Assembly: GCA_023389295.1 (NCBI GenBank)
Contig: JAEWEO010000078.1
Location: 1-25,564 of the forward strand
Direction of reading: 5' to 3'
DNA length: 25,564 nt
From: Bacillota bacterium
Lineage (GTDB): Bacteria > Bacillota > Clostridia > Lachnospirales > Lachnospiraceae
Position 1 is the stretch's first letter. Each line of letters starts with the position of its first letter. The notes below the pieces were generated by a model. That model had not been told where the DNA came from. It saw only the letters and a list, made by a program, of their open reading frames with translations, and did no database searches. Of the stretch, positions 1 through 6,383 are shown one piece after another. Made by a program: the position numbers and the translations under genes.

Positions 1-80
1 TGTTGTGTAGCGTTTTGATCACTCCGTTGTTGTTGTGTAGTATTCTGGTCATACGGTTGTTGTTGCGTAGTGTTTTGGTC
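1..80 (-). repeat. 30-bp in-frame tandem repeat
   Basis: Units lie at 51-80 and 21-50, with a partial third at 1-20. Each unit is 30 bp and encodes a DQNxTQQQ decapeptide on the minus strand. The units differ by a few substitutions. The repeat is coding, with no spacers, so it is not a CRISPR array. It may continue beyond the window edge. Confidence 0.8.
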
Positions 81-164
81 GTTCGTTGAAGGTGAATTAG
101 TATTCCCTGACGAATCAGTATTATTCGTTCCGTACTGCTCATTTTGGTTATCAAAATCTCCCAA
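1..164 (-). CDS. Asn/Gln-rich low-complexity protein, N-terminal fragment (gene runs off the window)
   Basis: An open frame reads leftward off the window edge from a TTG start at 164-162. A GGGGG ribosome binding site lies about 9 bases upstream, and no in-frame ATG exists. The visible 54 residues are hydrophilic and dominated by Asn, Gln, Thr, Ser and Asp. From residue 29 they fall into a 10-residue tandem repeat (DQNTTQQQPY, DQNTTQQQRS, DQNATQ...). No catalytic domain is visible in this part. In Firmicutes such N-termini often precede a zinc-ribbon or membrane domain, but that part lies outside the window, so the function is unknown. The regular codon-phase repeat and the good RBS make it a real gene rather than noise. 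Confidence 0.6.
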   Translation of the reverse strand, partial: MGDFDNQNEQYGTNNTDSSGNTNSPSTNDQNTTQQQPYDQNTTQQQRSDQNATQ

Positions 165-180
165 GATATTACCCCCTTGC

Positions 181-621
181 TATAATTTCATAAATTAATT
201 CAAATTATGTTAATTAATCCTATCATATAAAATATCATTCTTCAACAGTATATTAAGATTTTTAATTTATTATTAATTTTTTGTCAAAGTTTATTTTTTT
301 TAGTATAAATTCCCACTTTGAGAATATTAGAACTAATTAATTTGACTGTCAGGGTGAAAAATCTTATAATTAATTGCCAAAAACAAATTCTCGTTATTTC
401 TCAACAGAATTCATTTGGTTTGTGGGAAATCAGTAAGTTTTAATATGTCTATCTATAGATAAATTTTTTTAAAAAACGAACAATAGTATGCTATCTTGAG
501 ATTCTGTGTTAAAATAATGCTTACGTCCAAAAGAGTTCTGCCCGTTGGTAATATTTTAAACACAATTGCACAACATACTGGAAAAGTAATAAAATACTTT
601 TTCATGCAAATACTGAAATGA
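181..621. other. Divergent intergenic region, promoters and long leader
   Basis: This very AT-rich stretch separates the repeat protein (minus) from the glycosyltransferase (plus). For the minus gene there are two weak promoter options: TTGACA at 282-287 (complement) with a poor -10, TAAAAA, 17 bp away at 259-264; or TTGAAG-17-TAGGAT closer to the gene. On the plus strand there is a near-consensus promoter at 342-370, listed separately. The remaining 370-621 stretch has no ORF with an RBS. It contains a short palindrome, TATCTATAGATA (450-461), followed by a T run. Confidence 0.5.
342..370 (+). promoter_or_regulatory. Sigma-A-type promoter ahead of the GT2-GtrA gene
   Basis: TTGACT (342-347) and TATAAT (365-370) are separated by exactly 17 bp, which is close to consensus. 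The predicted start near 377 leaves about 245 untranslated bases before the ATG at 622, an unusually long leader. Confidence 0.7.
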
Positions 622-1668
622 ATGAAGAGAAAAGAGGTTTATCCCTTGAATATTATAATACCGGCTTTTGAGCCGGATCAGCGAATGCTTACATTAATTA
701 ACGACATCCAATCAAATAGTGACTACAACATTATTATCATAAATGACGGCAGTAACCCGTCCTTCAATTCCATCTTTGATAAAGCGAAAGAAGCCGGTTG
801 TTTCATTCTTTCTCATAAAACGAATAAGGGAAAGGGAGCCGCTTTAAAGACGGCATTTCGATATTTGTTAGAGGCCAATGAGACGAAGGGCTTCGTCTGC
901 GCTGATTGTGATGGACAACACACCTGGTCTGACATACAAAAAGTAGCAACGGCCATAAGCACCCAGCCGGTCTCAATTATCCTTGGATGCCGGGAATTTA
1001 TTGGAAAAGTTCCCTTCAAAAGTCGTTTTGGTAATAAATTTACAAGATTTATCTTTGCCAGTCTTACAGGTAATAAGATTACTGACACACAGACAGGATT
1101 GCGTGGATTTGATGCCAGCTTGCTTCCTTGGCTGGTACAGATAGAGGGTAATCGATATGAATATGAGATGAATCAATTACTGCAAGCAAAAAAAGATAAG
1201 CTACCACTTTTTTGTGTGCCCATAAATACTATTTATGAAAATAAAAATGCCGGTTCTCATTTCCACCCCATCCGCGATTCCATTCGTGTGTATCTACCAA
1301 TCGTTAAATTTAGCTTATCCTCCATTGTATGTGGTGCGCTTGATTTCATTTTATTATTTTTGCTTAAACGTATTACTGATAACTTATTATTTGCAGTTAT
1401 AGGTGCCAGACTCGTAAGTTCTGTGACTAATTATATATTAAATAGAAATTTGGTCTTTGAGGACAAAAAAGGAAGTAAATCTTTATCCTTTGTACAGTAT
1501 TATTTGCTGGTAGGCCTTATCCTTAGTTTGAACTATCTGCTCCTTTCCTTTCTAAACGAAAGGCTTTCTGTACCATTATTTATAAGTAAAATAGTAACGG
1601 AAGGTGTTCTATTTGGTCTCAGTTACTTTGTACAGCATAAGATTATTTTCCACAAAAAAGAAAAATGA
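622..1668 (+). CDS. Membrane glycosyltransferase, GT2 catalytic domain fused to a GtrA-like domain
   Basis: Residues about 9-215 form a family-2 glycosyltransferase of the dolichyl/polyprenyl-phosphate sugar synthase type. It shows an N-terminal IIIPAFEP strand, NDGS (41-44), a DxD-type metal/nucleotide motif (D95, D97 in ADCDGQH) and TDTQTGLRGF (154-163). Residues about 228-345 form a GtrA-like domain with four hydrophobic helices and the R..S..NY..NR signature (263-275). The expected role is to transfer a sugar from a nucleotide donor to undecaprenyl phosphate and flip or present it for cell-envelope glycosylation; the sugar is not predictable. The start is uncertain. ATG 622 lacks an RBS, whereas TTG at 646 has AAAGAGG 8 bases upstream and would give a product beginning directly at the first GT2 strand. 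A weak hairpin and T-rich stretch follow the stop. Confidence 0.9.
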   Translation: MKRKEVYPLNIIIPAFEPDQRMLTLINDIQSNSDYNIIIINDGSNPSFNSIFDKAKEAGCFILSHKTNKGKGAALKTAFRYLLEANETKGFVCADCDGQHTWSDIQKVATAISTQPVSIILGCREFIGKVPFKSRFGNKFTRFIFASLTGNKITDTQTGLRGFDASLLPWLVQIEGNRYEYEMNQLLQAKKDKLPLFCVPINTIYENKNAGSHFHPIRDSIRVYLPIVKFSLSSIVCGALDFILLFLLKRITDNLLFAVIGARLVSSVTNYILNRNLVFEDKKGSKSLSFVQYYLLVGLILSLNYLLLSFLNERLSVPLFISKIVTEGVLFGLSYFVQHKIIFHKKEK

Positions 1669-1730
1669 GAAAGTAGATCTCTCATACATATTATCTTTTT
1701 TTCTGGAAATCTTATCATTGAGGTGATATT

Positions 1731-1892
1731 ATGTCTTATGTAGCTCCAGCAATTAGGGATAAATTTGAAACTCTATCCATCGAACTAAAAAATACTATTT
1801 TAGAGCGCAATGTTCAACTTAATAATATTCATGATTTAATCAACGTACTTGATGCTATTGTGAAAGAGGCTGAAGAAGAAGATAAAAAATAA
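1731..1892 (+). CDS. Small conserved-type hypothetical protein, 53 aa
   Basis: The ATG at 1731 is preceded by GAGGTGATATT, a good ribosome binding site, and the frame runs 53 codons to TAA. The product starts MSYVAPAIRDKFETLSIEL and is soluble, mostly helical and amphipathic, ending in an acidic/basic tail (KEAEEEDKK). It has no membrane segment, cysteine or signal peptide. I recall similar short MSY-starting proteins in Lachnospiraceae but cannot name a function. It lies 62 bp after the glycosyltransferase and could be read from the same promoter. The structured element at 1908-1995 follows its stop by 15 bases. Confidence 0.75.
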   Translation: MSYVAPAIRDKFETLSIELKNTILERNVQLNNIHDLINVLDAIVKEAEEEDKK

Positions 1893-1907
1893 TAAAAATA
1901 ACACAAA

Positions 1908-1995
1908 AAGGGAGTAGTAGAATAAGTGAAGTGACCCTGATAAGTTAGCTTAAAACTAACTTACAGGAAGCAGTTCAATGTTTCGGTACTCCCTT
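1908..1995 (+). ncRNA. Compact folded RNA candidate, family unknown
   Basis: A perfect 9-bp outer stem (AAGGGAGTA 1908-1916 with TACTCCCTT 1987-1995) encloses a second, nearly perfect 12-bp stem. The inner stem pairs CCTG + TAAGTTAG (1936-1948, one bulged A) with CTAACTTA + CAGG (1956-1967). A TGAA/TTCA pairing (1927-1930 with 1974-1977) lies between them, leaving purine-rich internal loops. No T run follows the outer stem, so it is not a simple terminator. The strand is uncertain because stems fold both ways; plus is chosen because it follows the plus-strand 53-aa gene. It matches no riboswitch or sRNA consensus I can recall. Confidence 0.4.
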
Positions 1996-2046
1996 CATTA
2001 TTAATATAGGACGGTTACCATGGCAAGCGTCGTTGAATCTCAATTT

Positions 2047-3078
2047 TTAAAGAATAGAAATTATTTTCAAGCTCTCATCCTTTGATAAATCAATGTAACC
2101 GGATTGCGTTAAAATAATCGGTGATAAAACATCATAGGGCGGTATAAAAACAATCTCTCCCTCTTCTTCATTACTTAATTTCGTTTTTGTACCCACAAAA
2201 TGATTAGCCATCTTTTTAGTAAATGTACGAATAATTTTTGGATCAAAGATTCCCATCCCGTTTGTAAGAAACATTTCAAAAGCATCAAAGGGGGTAACAC
2301 GTTTTTTATAGACACGGTCCGAGGTCATTGCATCAAATACATCTGCTACTGCTATAATTCTTGAGTAGATGTTTACCTCCTTTAAACTAATACGATAAGG
2401 ATAACCGGAGCCGTCCATTCTTTCATGGTGATATAATACAGCTTTCTTAATCTCACTGCAAATCTCCTTGGCATCATCAAGCATATGGTATCCATAGATG
2501 GTATGTTTTTTGATTATCTCAAATTCCTCTTCATTTAACCTTCCCTTTTTATTTAGGATTTCATTCGGTATGAGAGATTTGCCTATATCATGTAAGAGCC
2601 CTGCTTGTATGGATTGTTCAATTTCAATCTCACTAAGACCTAGCCAGGTACTAATCATCATTGCATATAATGCAGTATTCAGACTATGAGTGTAGGAATA
2701 TTCGTCTGCATTCTTTAAGGTTAAAAGATATTTAACAATTGATCCGCAATCCTTAATACTCTGGTAAATTGATTTTGTAATCCTATTTACTATTTGATAA
2801 TCCAGGTTATTACCTCTCGCTAAATCTTCGAGCATTTCTTTGACGTGGAATAGATTCTCCTGATATGTTTTTAAAAAGTTTGCTTCAGCTTGATCAGAGT
2901 CTTCTTCATATCGATAAACGGAAAGGATATTTACTTTTAATGCCTTTAGCTTTAAAATTATATAATCATTTAGAATGGTATCTCTGGCAACCAATATAAT
3001 CCCTTGATCATTCAATACATCATCTGCCAGTATATCTCCCTCTTTACATTCTTCAATATTAACTTTTTCGATCACCAA
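2047..3078 (-). CDS. HD-GYP domain cyclic-di-GMP phosphodiesterase-type protein
   Basis: The 343-residue product has an N-terminal, roughly 60-residue domain of the kind often found before HD-GYP (VNIEECKEGDILADDV). A helical linker follows, then an HD-GYP domain at about 120-295. Visible metal and signature residues are H131, HD at 163-164 (LLHDIGKS), HH at 217-218 and the diagnostic MDGSGYP (221-227). ADVFDAMTSDRVYK follows, as usual. Such proteins hydrolyse c-di-GMP to pGpG/GMP in the cytosol. There is no transmembrane or receiver domain. The start is a TTG at 3078 with a GGGGGG tract 8 bases upstream; the adjacent GTG is an alternative. It appears to be a single-gene unit with its own promoter at 3134-3163. 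No cyclase gene is present in the window. Confidence 0.93.
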   Translation of the reverse strand: MVIEKVNIEECKEGDILADDVLNDQGIILVARDTILNDYIILKLKALKVNILSVYRYEEDSDQAEANFLKTYQENLFHVKEMLEDLARGNNLDYQIVNRITKSIYQSIKDCGSIVKYLLTLKNADEYSYTHSLNTALYAMMISTWLGLSEIEIEQSIQAGLLHDIGKSLIPNEILNKKGRLNEEEFEIIKKHTIYGYHMLDDAKEICSEIKKAVLYHHERMDGSGYPYRISLKEVNIYSRIIAVADVFDAMTSDRVYKKRVTPFDAFEMFLTNGMGIFDPKIIRTFTKKMANHFVGTKTKLSNEEEGEIVFIPPYDVLSPIILTQSGYIDLSKDESLKIISIL

Positions 3079-3133
3079 TTCATTAACCCCCCAATTAGTA
3101 AGCTTAATCTACATAATTTGTCATTCTTAGCGA

Positions 3134-3163
3134 ATTTTACTATAAAATAGGTTATTTTGTCAA
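3134..3163 (-). promoter_or_regulatory. Promoter of the HD-GYP gene
   Basis: On the minus strand TTGACA (complement of 3158-3163) is followed after 18 bp by TAAAAT (complement of 3134-3139). This predicts a 5' leader of about 50 bases. Confidence 0.65.
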
Positions 3164-3217
3164 TTACGTATGCAGTAAAACATCCATTTACAAATACTTG
3201 ACGTCCTATCATCCAAC

Positions 3218-3246
3218 AAAAAAGGTTATGGTTTTTAACCACAACC
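3218..3246 (-). terminator. Rho-independent terminator, minus strand
   Basis: A hairpin pairs 3224-3231 with 3239-3246 (one mismatch, 7-base loop). On the minus strand it is followed by six U residues (A run 3218-3223). It lies well beyond two stronger terminators of the GGGtGRT operon, so it may end a separate short transcript (see findings). Confidence 0.55.
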
Positions 3247-3370
3247 AATTGTCTAATCCAATTCTTCAGATCATGAACGGAACTACTTGCATTCTATTCT
3301 ATAGCCAAATTTAAGATATAATTATAAAGAGTCTATTAATTAAACAAAATTAATATTACCATTCTCTAAC

Positions 3371-3408
3371 CAAAAAGACAAGTCTCATTTACAAGTCTTG
3401 TCTTTTTG
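3371..3408. terminator. Bidirectional hairpin terminator
   Basis: A perfect 12-bp inverted repeat pairs 3371-3382 with 3397-3408 around a 14-base loop. The arm ends in CTTTTTG in both directions. It acts as a second terminator behind the GGGtGRT gene. Confidence 0.6.
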
Positions 3409-3409
3409 C

Positions 3410-3455
3410 AAAAAAAGAGGACTTCGCAAGTCATATCACGACCCGCGAAATCCTC
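3410..3455 (-). terminator. Strong terminator of the GGGtGRT operon
   Basis: On the minus strand GAGGA-TTCGC-GTC pairs with GAC-GCGAA-TCCTC (3417-3455), with small mismatches, and is followed by seven U residues (A run 3410-3416). It is correctly placed about 57 bases after the GGGtGRT stop codon. Confidence 0.85.
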
Positions 3456-3511
3456 AAAATATAATATTCTCTTGAAACTTACAATCGTTTCTTAAAACTT
3501 ACAATCGTTGC

Positions 3512-4522
3512 TTAGAAACGATTTGCGTCAGCTGCTTCCTGAATGCTTACTGCTACAGCAACTGTAGCACCAACCATAGGATTGTTACCCATACCGATTA
3601 AGCCCATCATTTCAACGTGAGCCGGAACGGAGGAGGAACCTGCAAACTGTGCATCAGAGTGCATTCTACCCATAGTATCTGTCATACCATAGGAAGCAGG
3701 ACCTGCTGCCATATTGTCAGGATGAAGTGTTCTACCTGTACCACCACCGGAAGCAACGGAGAAGTATTTCTTACCCTGATCCATACATTCTTTCTTATAA
3801 GTACCTGCAACTGGATGCTGGAATCTGGTAGGGTTGGTGGAGTTACCGGTAATGGAAACATCTACACCTTCCTTATGCATGATAGCAACACCTTCTGTTA
3901 CATCGTTAGCACCATAGCAGTTTACCGCTGCTCTAGGGCCACTTGAGTAGGATTTACGGGAAACTTCCTTAACCTCACCGGTATAATAATCCATCTCTGT
4001 TTCAACATGAGTAAAGCCGTTGATACGGGAGATGATTTGAGCTGCATCTTTACCAAGACCATTTAAGATAACTCTTAAAGGCTTTTGTCTTACTTTATTA
4101 GCAGACATAGCAATACCGATAGCACCTTCTGCTGCTGCAAAGGACTCATGTCCTGCTAAGAAACAGAAACAATCAGTAGTCTCTTCTAATAACATCTTAC
4201 CAAGGTTACCGTGACCGATACCAACCTTTCTCTGGTCAGCAACGGATCCGGGAATACAAAATGCTTGTAAGCCTTCGCCAATTGCAGCTGCAGCTTCAGC
4301 AGCCTTTCTAGCGCCCTTTTTAATTGCAATAGCAGCGCCTACGATGTATGCCCAGCTAGCATTTTCAAAACAAATCGGTTGAATTCCCTTAACCATATTG
4401 TAAACATCAAGTCCGGCATCTTTCGTAATCTTCTCTGCTTCTTCGATGGAAGCGATGCCATAGCTGTTTAAAACAGCATTGATCTGATTTATTCTTCTCT
4501 CATATGATTCAAATAAAGCCAT
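3512..4522 (-). CDS. GGGtGRT-family protein of unknown function
   Basis: The 336-residue soluble protein carries the name-giving motif GGGTGRT at residues 259-265 (context SVASGGGTGRTLHP). Other glycine-rich, probably nucleotide- or cofactor-binding stretches are IGHGNLGKM (102-110) and the C-terminal MGLIGMGNNPMVGAT (306-320). Cysteines are at 51, 89, 118, 120, 202 and 246. There is no signal peptide or membrane helix, and no biochemical role is known to me for this Pfam-type family. The start follows AAAGGAGG by about 9 bases. It is the second gene of a two-gene unit, 18 bp after an IscU-like gene, which suggests a shared Fe-S or sulfur-related task (inference). A 20-bp tandem duplication begins at its stop codon. 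Confidence 0.9.
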   Translation of the reverse strand: MALFESYERRINQINAVLNSYGIASIEEAEKITKDAGLDVYNMVKGIQPICFENASWAYIVGAAIAIKKGARKAAEAAAAIGEGLQAFCIPGSVADQRKVGIGHGNLGKMLLEETTDCFCFLAGHESFAAAEGAIGIAMSANKVRQKPLRVILNGLGKDAAQIISRINGFTHVETEMDYYTGEVKEVSRKSYSSGPRAAVNCYGANDVTEGVAIMHKEGVDVSITGNSTNPTRFQHPVAGTYKKECMDQGKKYFSVASGGGTGRTLHPDNMAAGPASYGMTDTMGRMHSDAQFAGSSSVPAHVEMMGLIGMGNNPMVGATVAVAVSIQEAADANRF

Positions 4523-4540
4523 TCTATGTATCCTCCTTTA

Positions 4541-5233
4541 CTATTCGTGTCTTGGGTCAATGATCTTAACAGCATCAGCTACACGACCATATTGGCCTTT
4601 GGATTTCTCAAGTGCTGTGTTGGCATCATCACCTTTTTTGATGAAGTCCATCATCTTACCAAAATTAACGAATTGGTAACCGATAATTTCGTTATTATCA
4701 TCTAATGCAATACCTGTTACATAACCATCGGTCATTTCAAGATAGCGAGGACCTTTTGCTAATGTACCATACATTGTACCTACCTGGCTTCTAAGACCTT
4801 TACCTAAGTCCTCAAGACCAGCTCCTATCGGAAGACCATCCTCGGAGAAAGCACTTTGAGTTCTACCGTATACGATCTGTAAGAATAGTTCTCTCATTGC
4901 TGTATTAATAGCATCACACACTAAGTCTGTATTTAATGCCTCTAAAATTGTTAAACCAGGGAGAATTTCTGATGCCATCGCAGCGGAATGTGTCATACCG
5001 GAGCAACCAATGGTCTCAACTAAAGCTTCTTGAATAATACCTTCCTTTACGTTAAGAGTTAATTTGCAGGTACCCTGTTGAGGTGCACACCAGCCCACAC
5101 CATGAGTTAAGCCGGAGATATCTTTAACTTCTCTTGCCTTTACCCATTTTGCTTCTTCCGGAATAGGTGCAGCACCGTGACGAGCACCCTGAGTTACCGG
5201 ACACATCATTTGAACTTCATGTGAATAAATCAT
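4541..5233 (-). CDS. IscU/NifU-N-like Fe-S scaffold-type protein
   Basis: The 230-residue protein contains an IscU-like core. C49 lies in GWCAPQQG, C77 in ETIGCSGMTHSAAMAS (compare the GCG.AIASSS loop of IscU) and C106 in TDLVCDAIN, spaced much like the three ligand cysteines of scaffold proteins. C11 and C56 are additional. Unlike classic IscU/NifU it has a roughly 45-residue N-terminal extension and a roughly 100-residue C-terminal part (YGRTQSAFSEDGLP onward) of unknown fold, so it may not be a general scaffold. A good RBS (AAAGGAG) precedes ATG 5233. It is the first gene of the operon with GGGtGRT, and no IscS or SufBCD gene is nearby. The family assignment is fairly sure and the exact role is unknown. 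Confidence 0.85.
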   Translation of the reverse strand: MIYSHEVQMMCPVTQGARHGAAPIPEEAKWVKAREVKDISGLTHGVGWCAPQQGTCKLTLNVKEGIIQEALVETIGCSGMTHSAAMASEILPGLTILEALNTDLVCDAINTAMRELFLQIVYGRTQSAFSEDGLPIGAGLEDLGKGLRSQVGTMYGTLAKGPRYLEMTDGYVTGIALDDNNEIIGYQFVNFGKMMDFIKKGDDANTALEKSKGQYGRVADAVKIIDPRHE

Positions 5234-5691
5234 GTTTTGAAACTCCTTTCAATTTACATAGTATCGCATTTCATTTCTCTATCAAAATATAATGCTTACA
5301 TATATTTATCAAAGGCAGTAAGATTAGCCTGATAAATGACAGGTTGAAATAACAAGTATACCACATTCTTGTGCCATCCTTGTTACATACTTAACATATT
5401 TTCGCATAAAACCTACAATAAGTCTATAGTTTTTTATAAGATTTTTTCTGTTAGGTCATCCAATTCCTCCCATCACCTTATTTCTTAACCTGTTTCTTCT
5501 CCCTTTTCCTCCCCTACTCCATCCCCCTCTTCCATCTCCATCTAACAGTTTTATTCACTTCATAAATTGTTACGTATTTCATTCATTGCAATACACATAA
5601 AATCAACCTCGAAAACTTTTCATCATTTCCGAGGTTATTCAATCTCTGTGTTCTATTCTATGTCAATCCAAATTTTATCAGCTGCTTCTGA
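5234..5691. other. Leader and promoter region of the IscU-like/GGGtGRT operon
   Basis: Minus-strand signals include an extended -10-like TGTGGTATACT (TATACT at the complement of about 5355-5360) without a clear -35. A leader hairpin follows (TTTATC + AGGC 5305-5316 with GCCT + GATAAA 5327-5336). An AAAGGAG RBS precedes the gene. The stretch 5455-5550 is almost purely pyrimidine on the plus strand. No ORF with an RBS is present. The terminator of the upstream gene sits at 5600-5636. Confidence 0.5.
5600..5636 (-). terminator. Probable terminator of the beta-helix protein gene
   Basis: AACCTCG (5605-5611) pairs with CGAGGTT (5630-5636) around an A/T-rich loop that extends the pairing. On the minus strand the stem is followed by GATTTTA, a modest U run. 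Confidence 0.5.
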
Positions 5692-6360
5692 TTAATATTT
5701 TGTTACCACTTCACCGGCTTTTTTATAAATACTTGCTTCTGAAACATATCCTCTGACCATGGATAATGGATAAATATTAGCATTTTTTCCTACTACAGTT
5801 CCAGGATTAAGGACACTGTTACAACCAACTTCTACATGATCACCTAAAATTGCCCCAAATTTCTTAAGTCCGGTTTCCATCTTCAAATCCCCTGCATGAA
5901 CTGTAACCAATGTCTTATCGGATTTGACATTAGAAGTTATACAACCAGCTCCCATATGTGCTTTATAACCGAGAATGGAGTCACCAACATAGTTAAAATG
6001 CGGCACTTGCACCCTATTAAATAAAATTACATTTTTTAGTTCTGTAGAATTACCAACAACAGCACCTTCTCCGACAATGGCGTTCCCTCTGATAAAAGCG
6101 CAATGTCTAACCTCTGCATCTTTTCCTATAATTGTCGGACCACTTATAGAGGCTGTCGGTGCAATCTTTGCAGACTTGGCGATCCAGACATCCTCACCGA
6201 TTTTATCATATTCGTCACAGGATAAGGTTGCTCCTATTTTAAGAATTTCACTCTTAATCTTAGAGAGTGCCTCCCAAGGATAGCTTAATCCATCAAATAT
6301 ATCCGCTGCAATGGTCTGTGTTAAATCTAATATCCTATGTATCATAAGTTGTTCCGACAT
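5692..6360 (-). CDS. Left-handed beta-helix (hexapeptide repeat) protein, GlmU acetyltransferase-like
   Basis: The 222-residue protein has a short N-terminal helical segment (1-50) and then hexapeptide-repeat coils (about 52-205; IIGKDAEV, IVGEGAVVGN, VVGKNANIY). The segment VPHFNYVGDSILG (119-131) followed by MGAGCITSN matches the GlmU acetyltransferase active-site region, with H121 at the position of the catalytic base. The uridylyltransferase domain of full-length GlmU is absent. It therefore may acetylate an amino-sugar phosphate or a related nucleotide sugar. Its position just after glmS supports amino-sugar metabolism. The start at 6360 follows a strong GGGAGG site. A longer frame back to 6471 is rejected because it would translate through the large inverted repeat at 6384-6453. 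Confidence 0.85.
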   Translation of the reverse strand: MSEQLMIHRILDLTQTIAADIFDGLSYPWEALSKIKSEILKIGATLSCDEYDKIGEDVWIAKSAKIAPTASISGPTIIGKDAEVRHCAFIRGNAIVGEGAVVGNSTELKNVILFNRVQVPHFNYVGDSILGYKAHMGAGCITSNVKSDKTLVTVHAGDLKMETGLKKFGAILGDHVEVGCNSVLNPGTVVGKNANIYPLSMVRGYVSEASIYKKAGEVVTKY

Positions 6361-6383
6361 GTTAATTCCTCCCATTATTGATA

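Noticed and set aside
1..80. Regular ~30-bp repeats suggested a CRISPR array at the window edge
   Set aside because: Units are directly adjacent with no spacers, stay in codon phase and encode a Gln/Asn repeat in an open frame with an RBS.
1908..1995. Resemblance to the yybP-ykoY (GGGAGTAG start) or SRP RNA (GGAAGCAG) motif
   Set aside because: The 3' closing strand is TACTCCCTT, unlike the yybP-ykoY P1 pairing, and the SRP apical GGAA-loop core is absent, so neither family is claimed.
3617..3946. 109-aa Cys/Thr-rich plus-strand frame
   Set aside because: It is antisense to the GGGtGRT gene; its cysteines and threonines are complements of Gly/Ala-rich codons.
5455..5550. Short acidic ORF on the minus strand of the polypurine tract
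   Set aside because: Only 18 codons, an in-frame stop directly before ATG and no start context; it reflects composition only.
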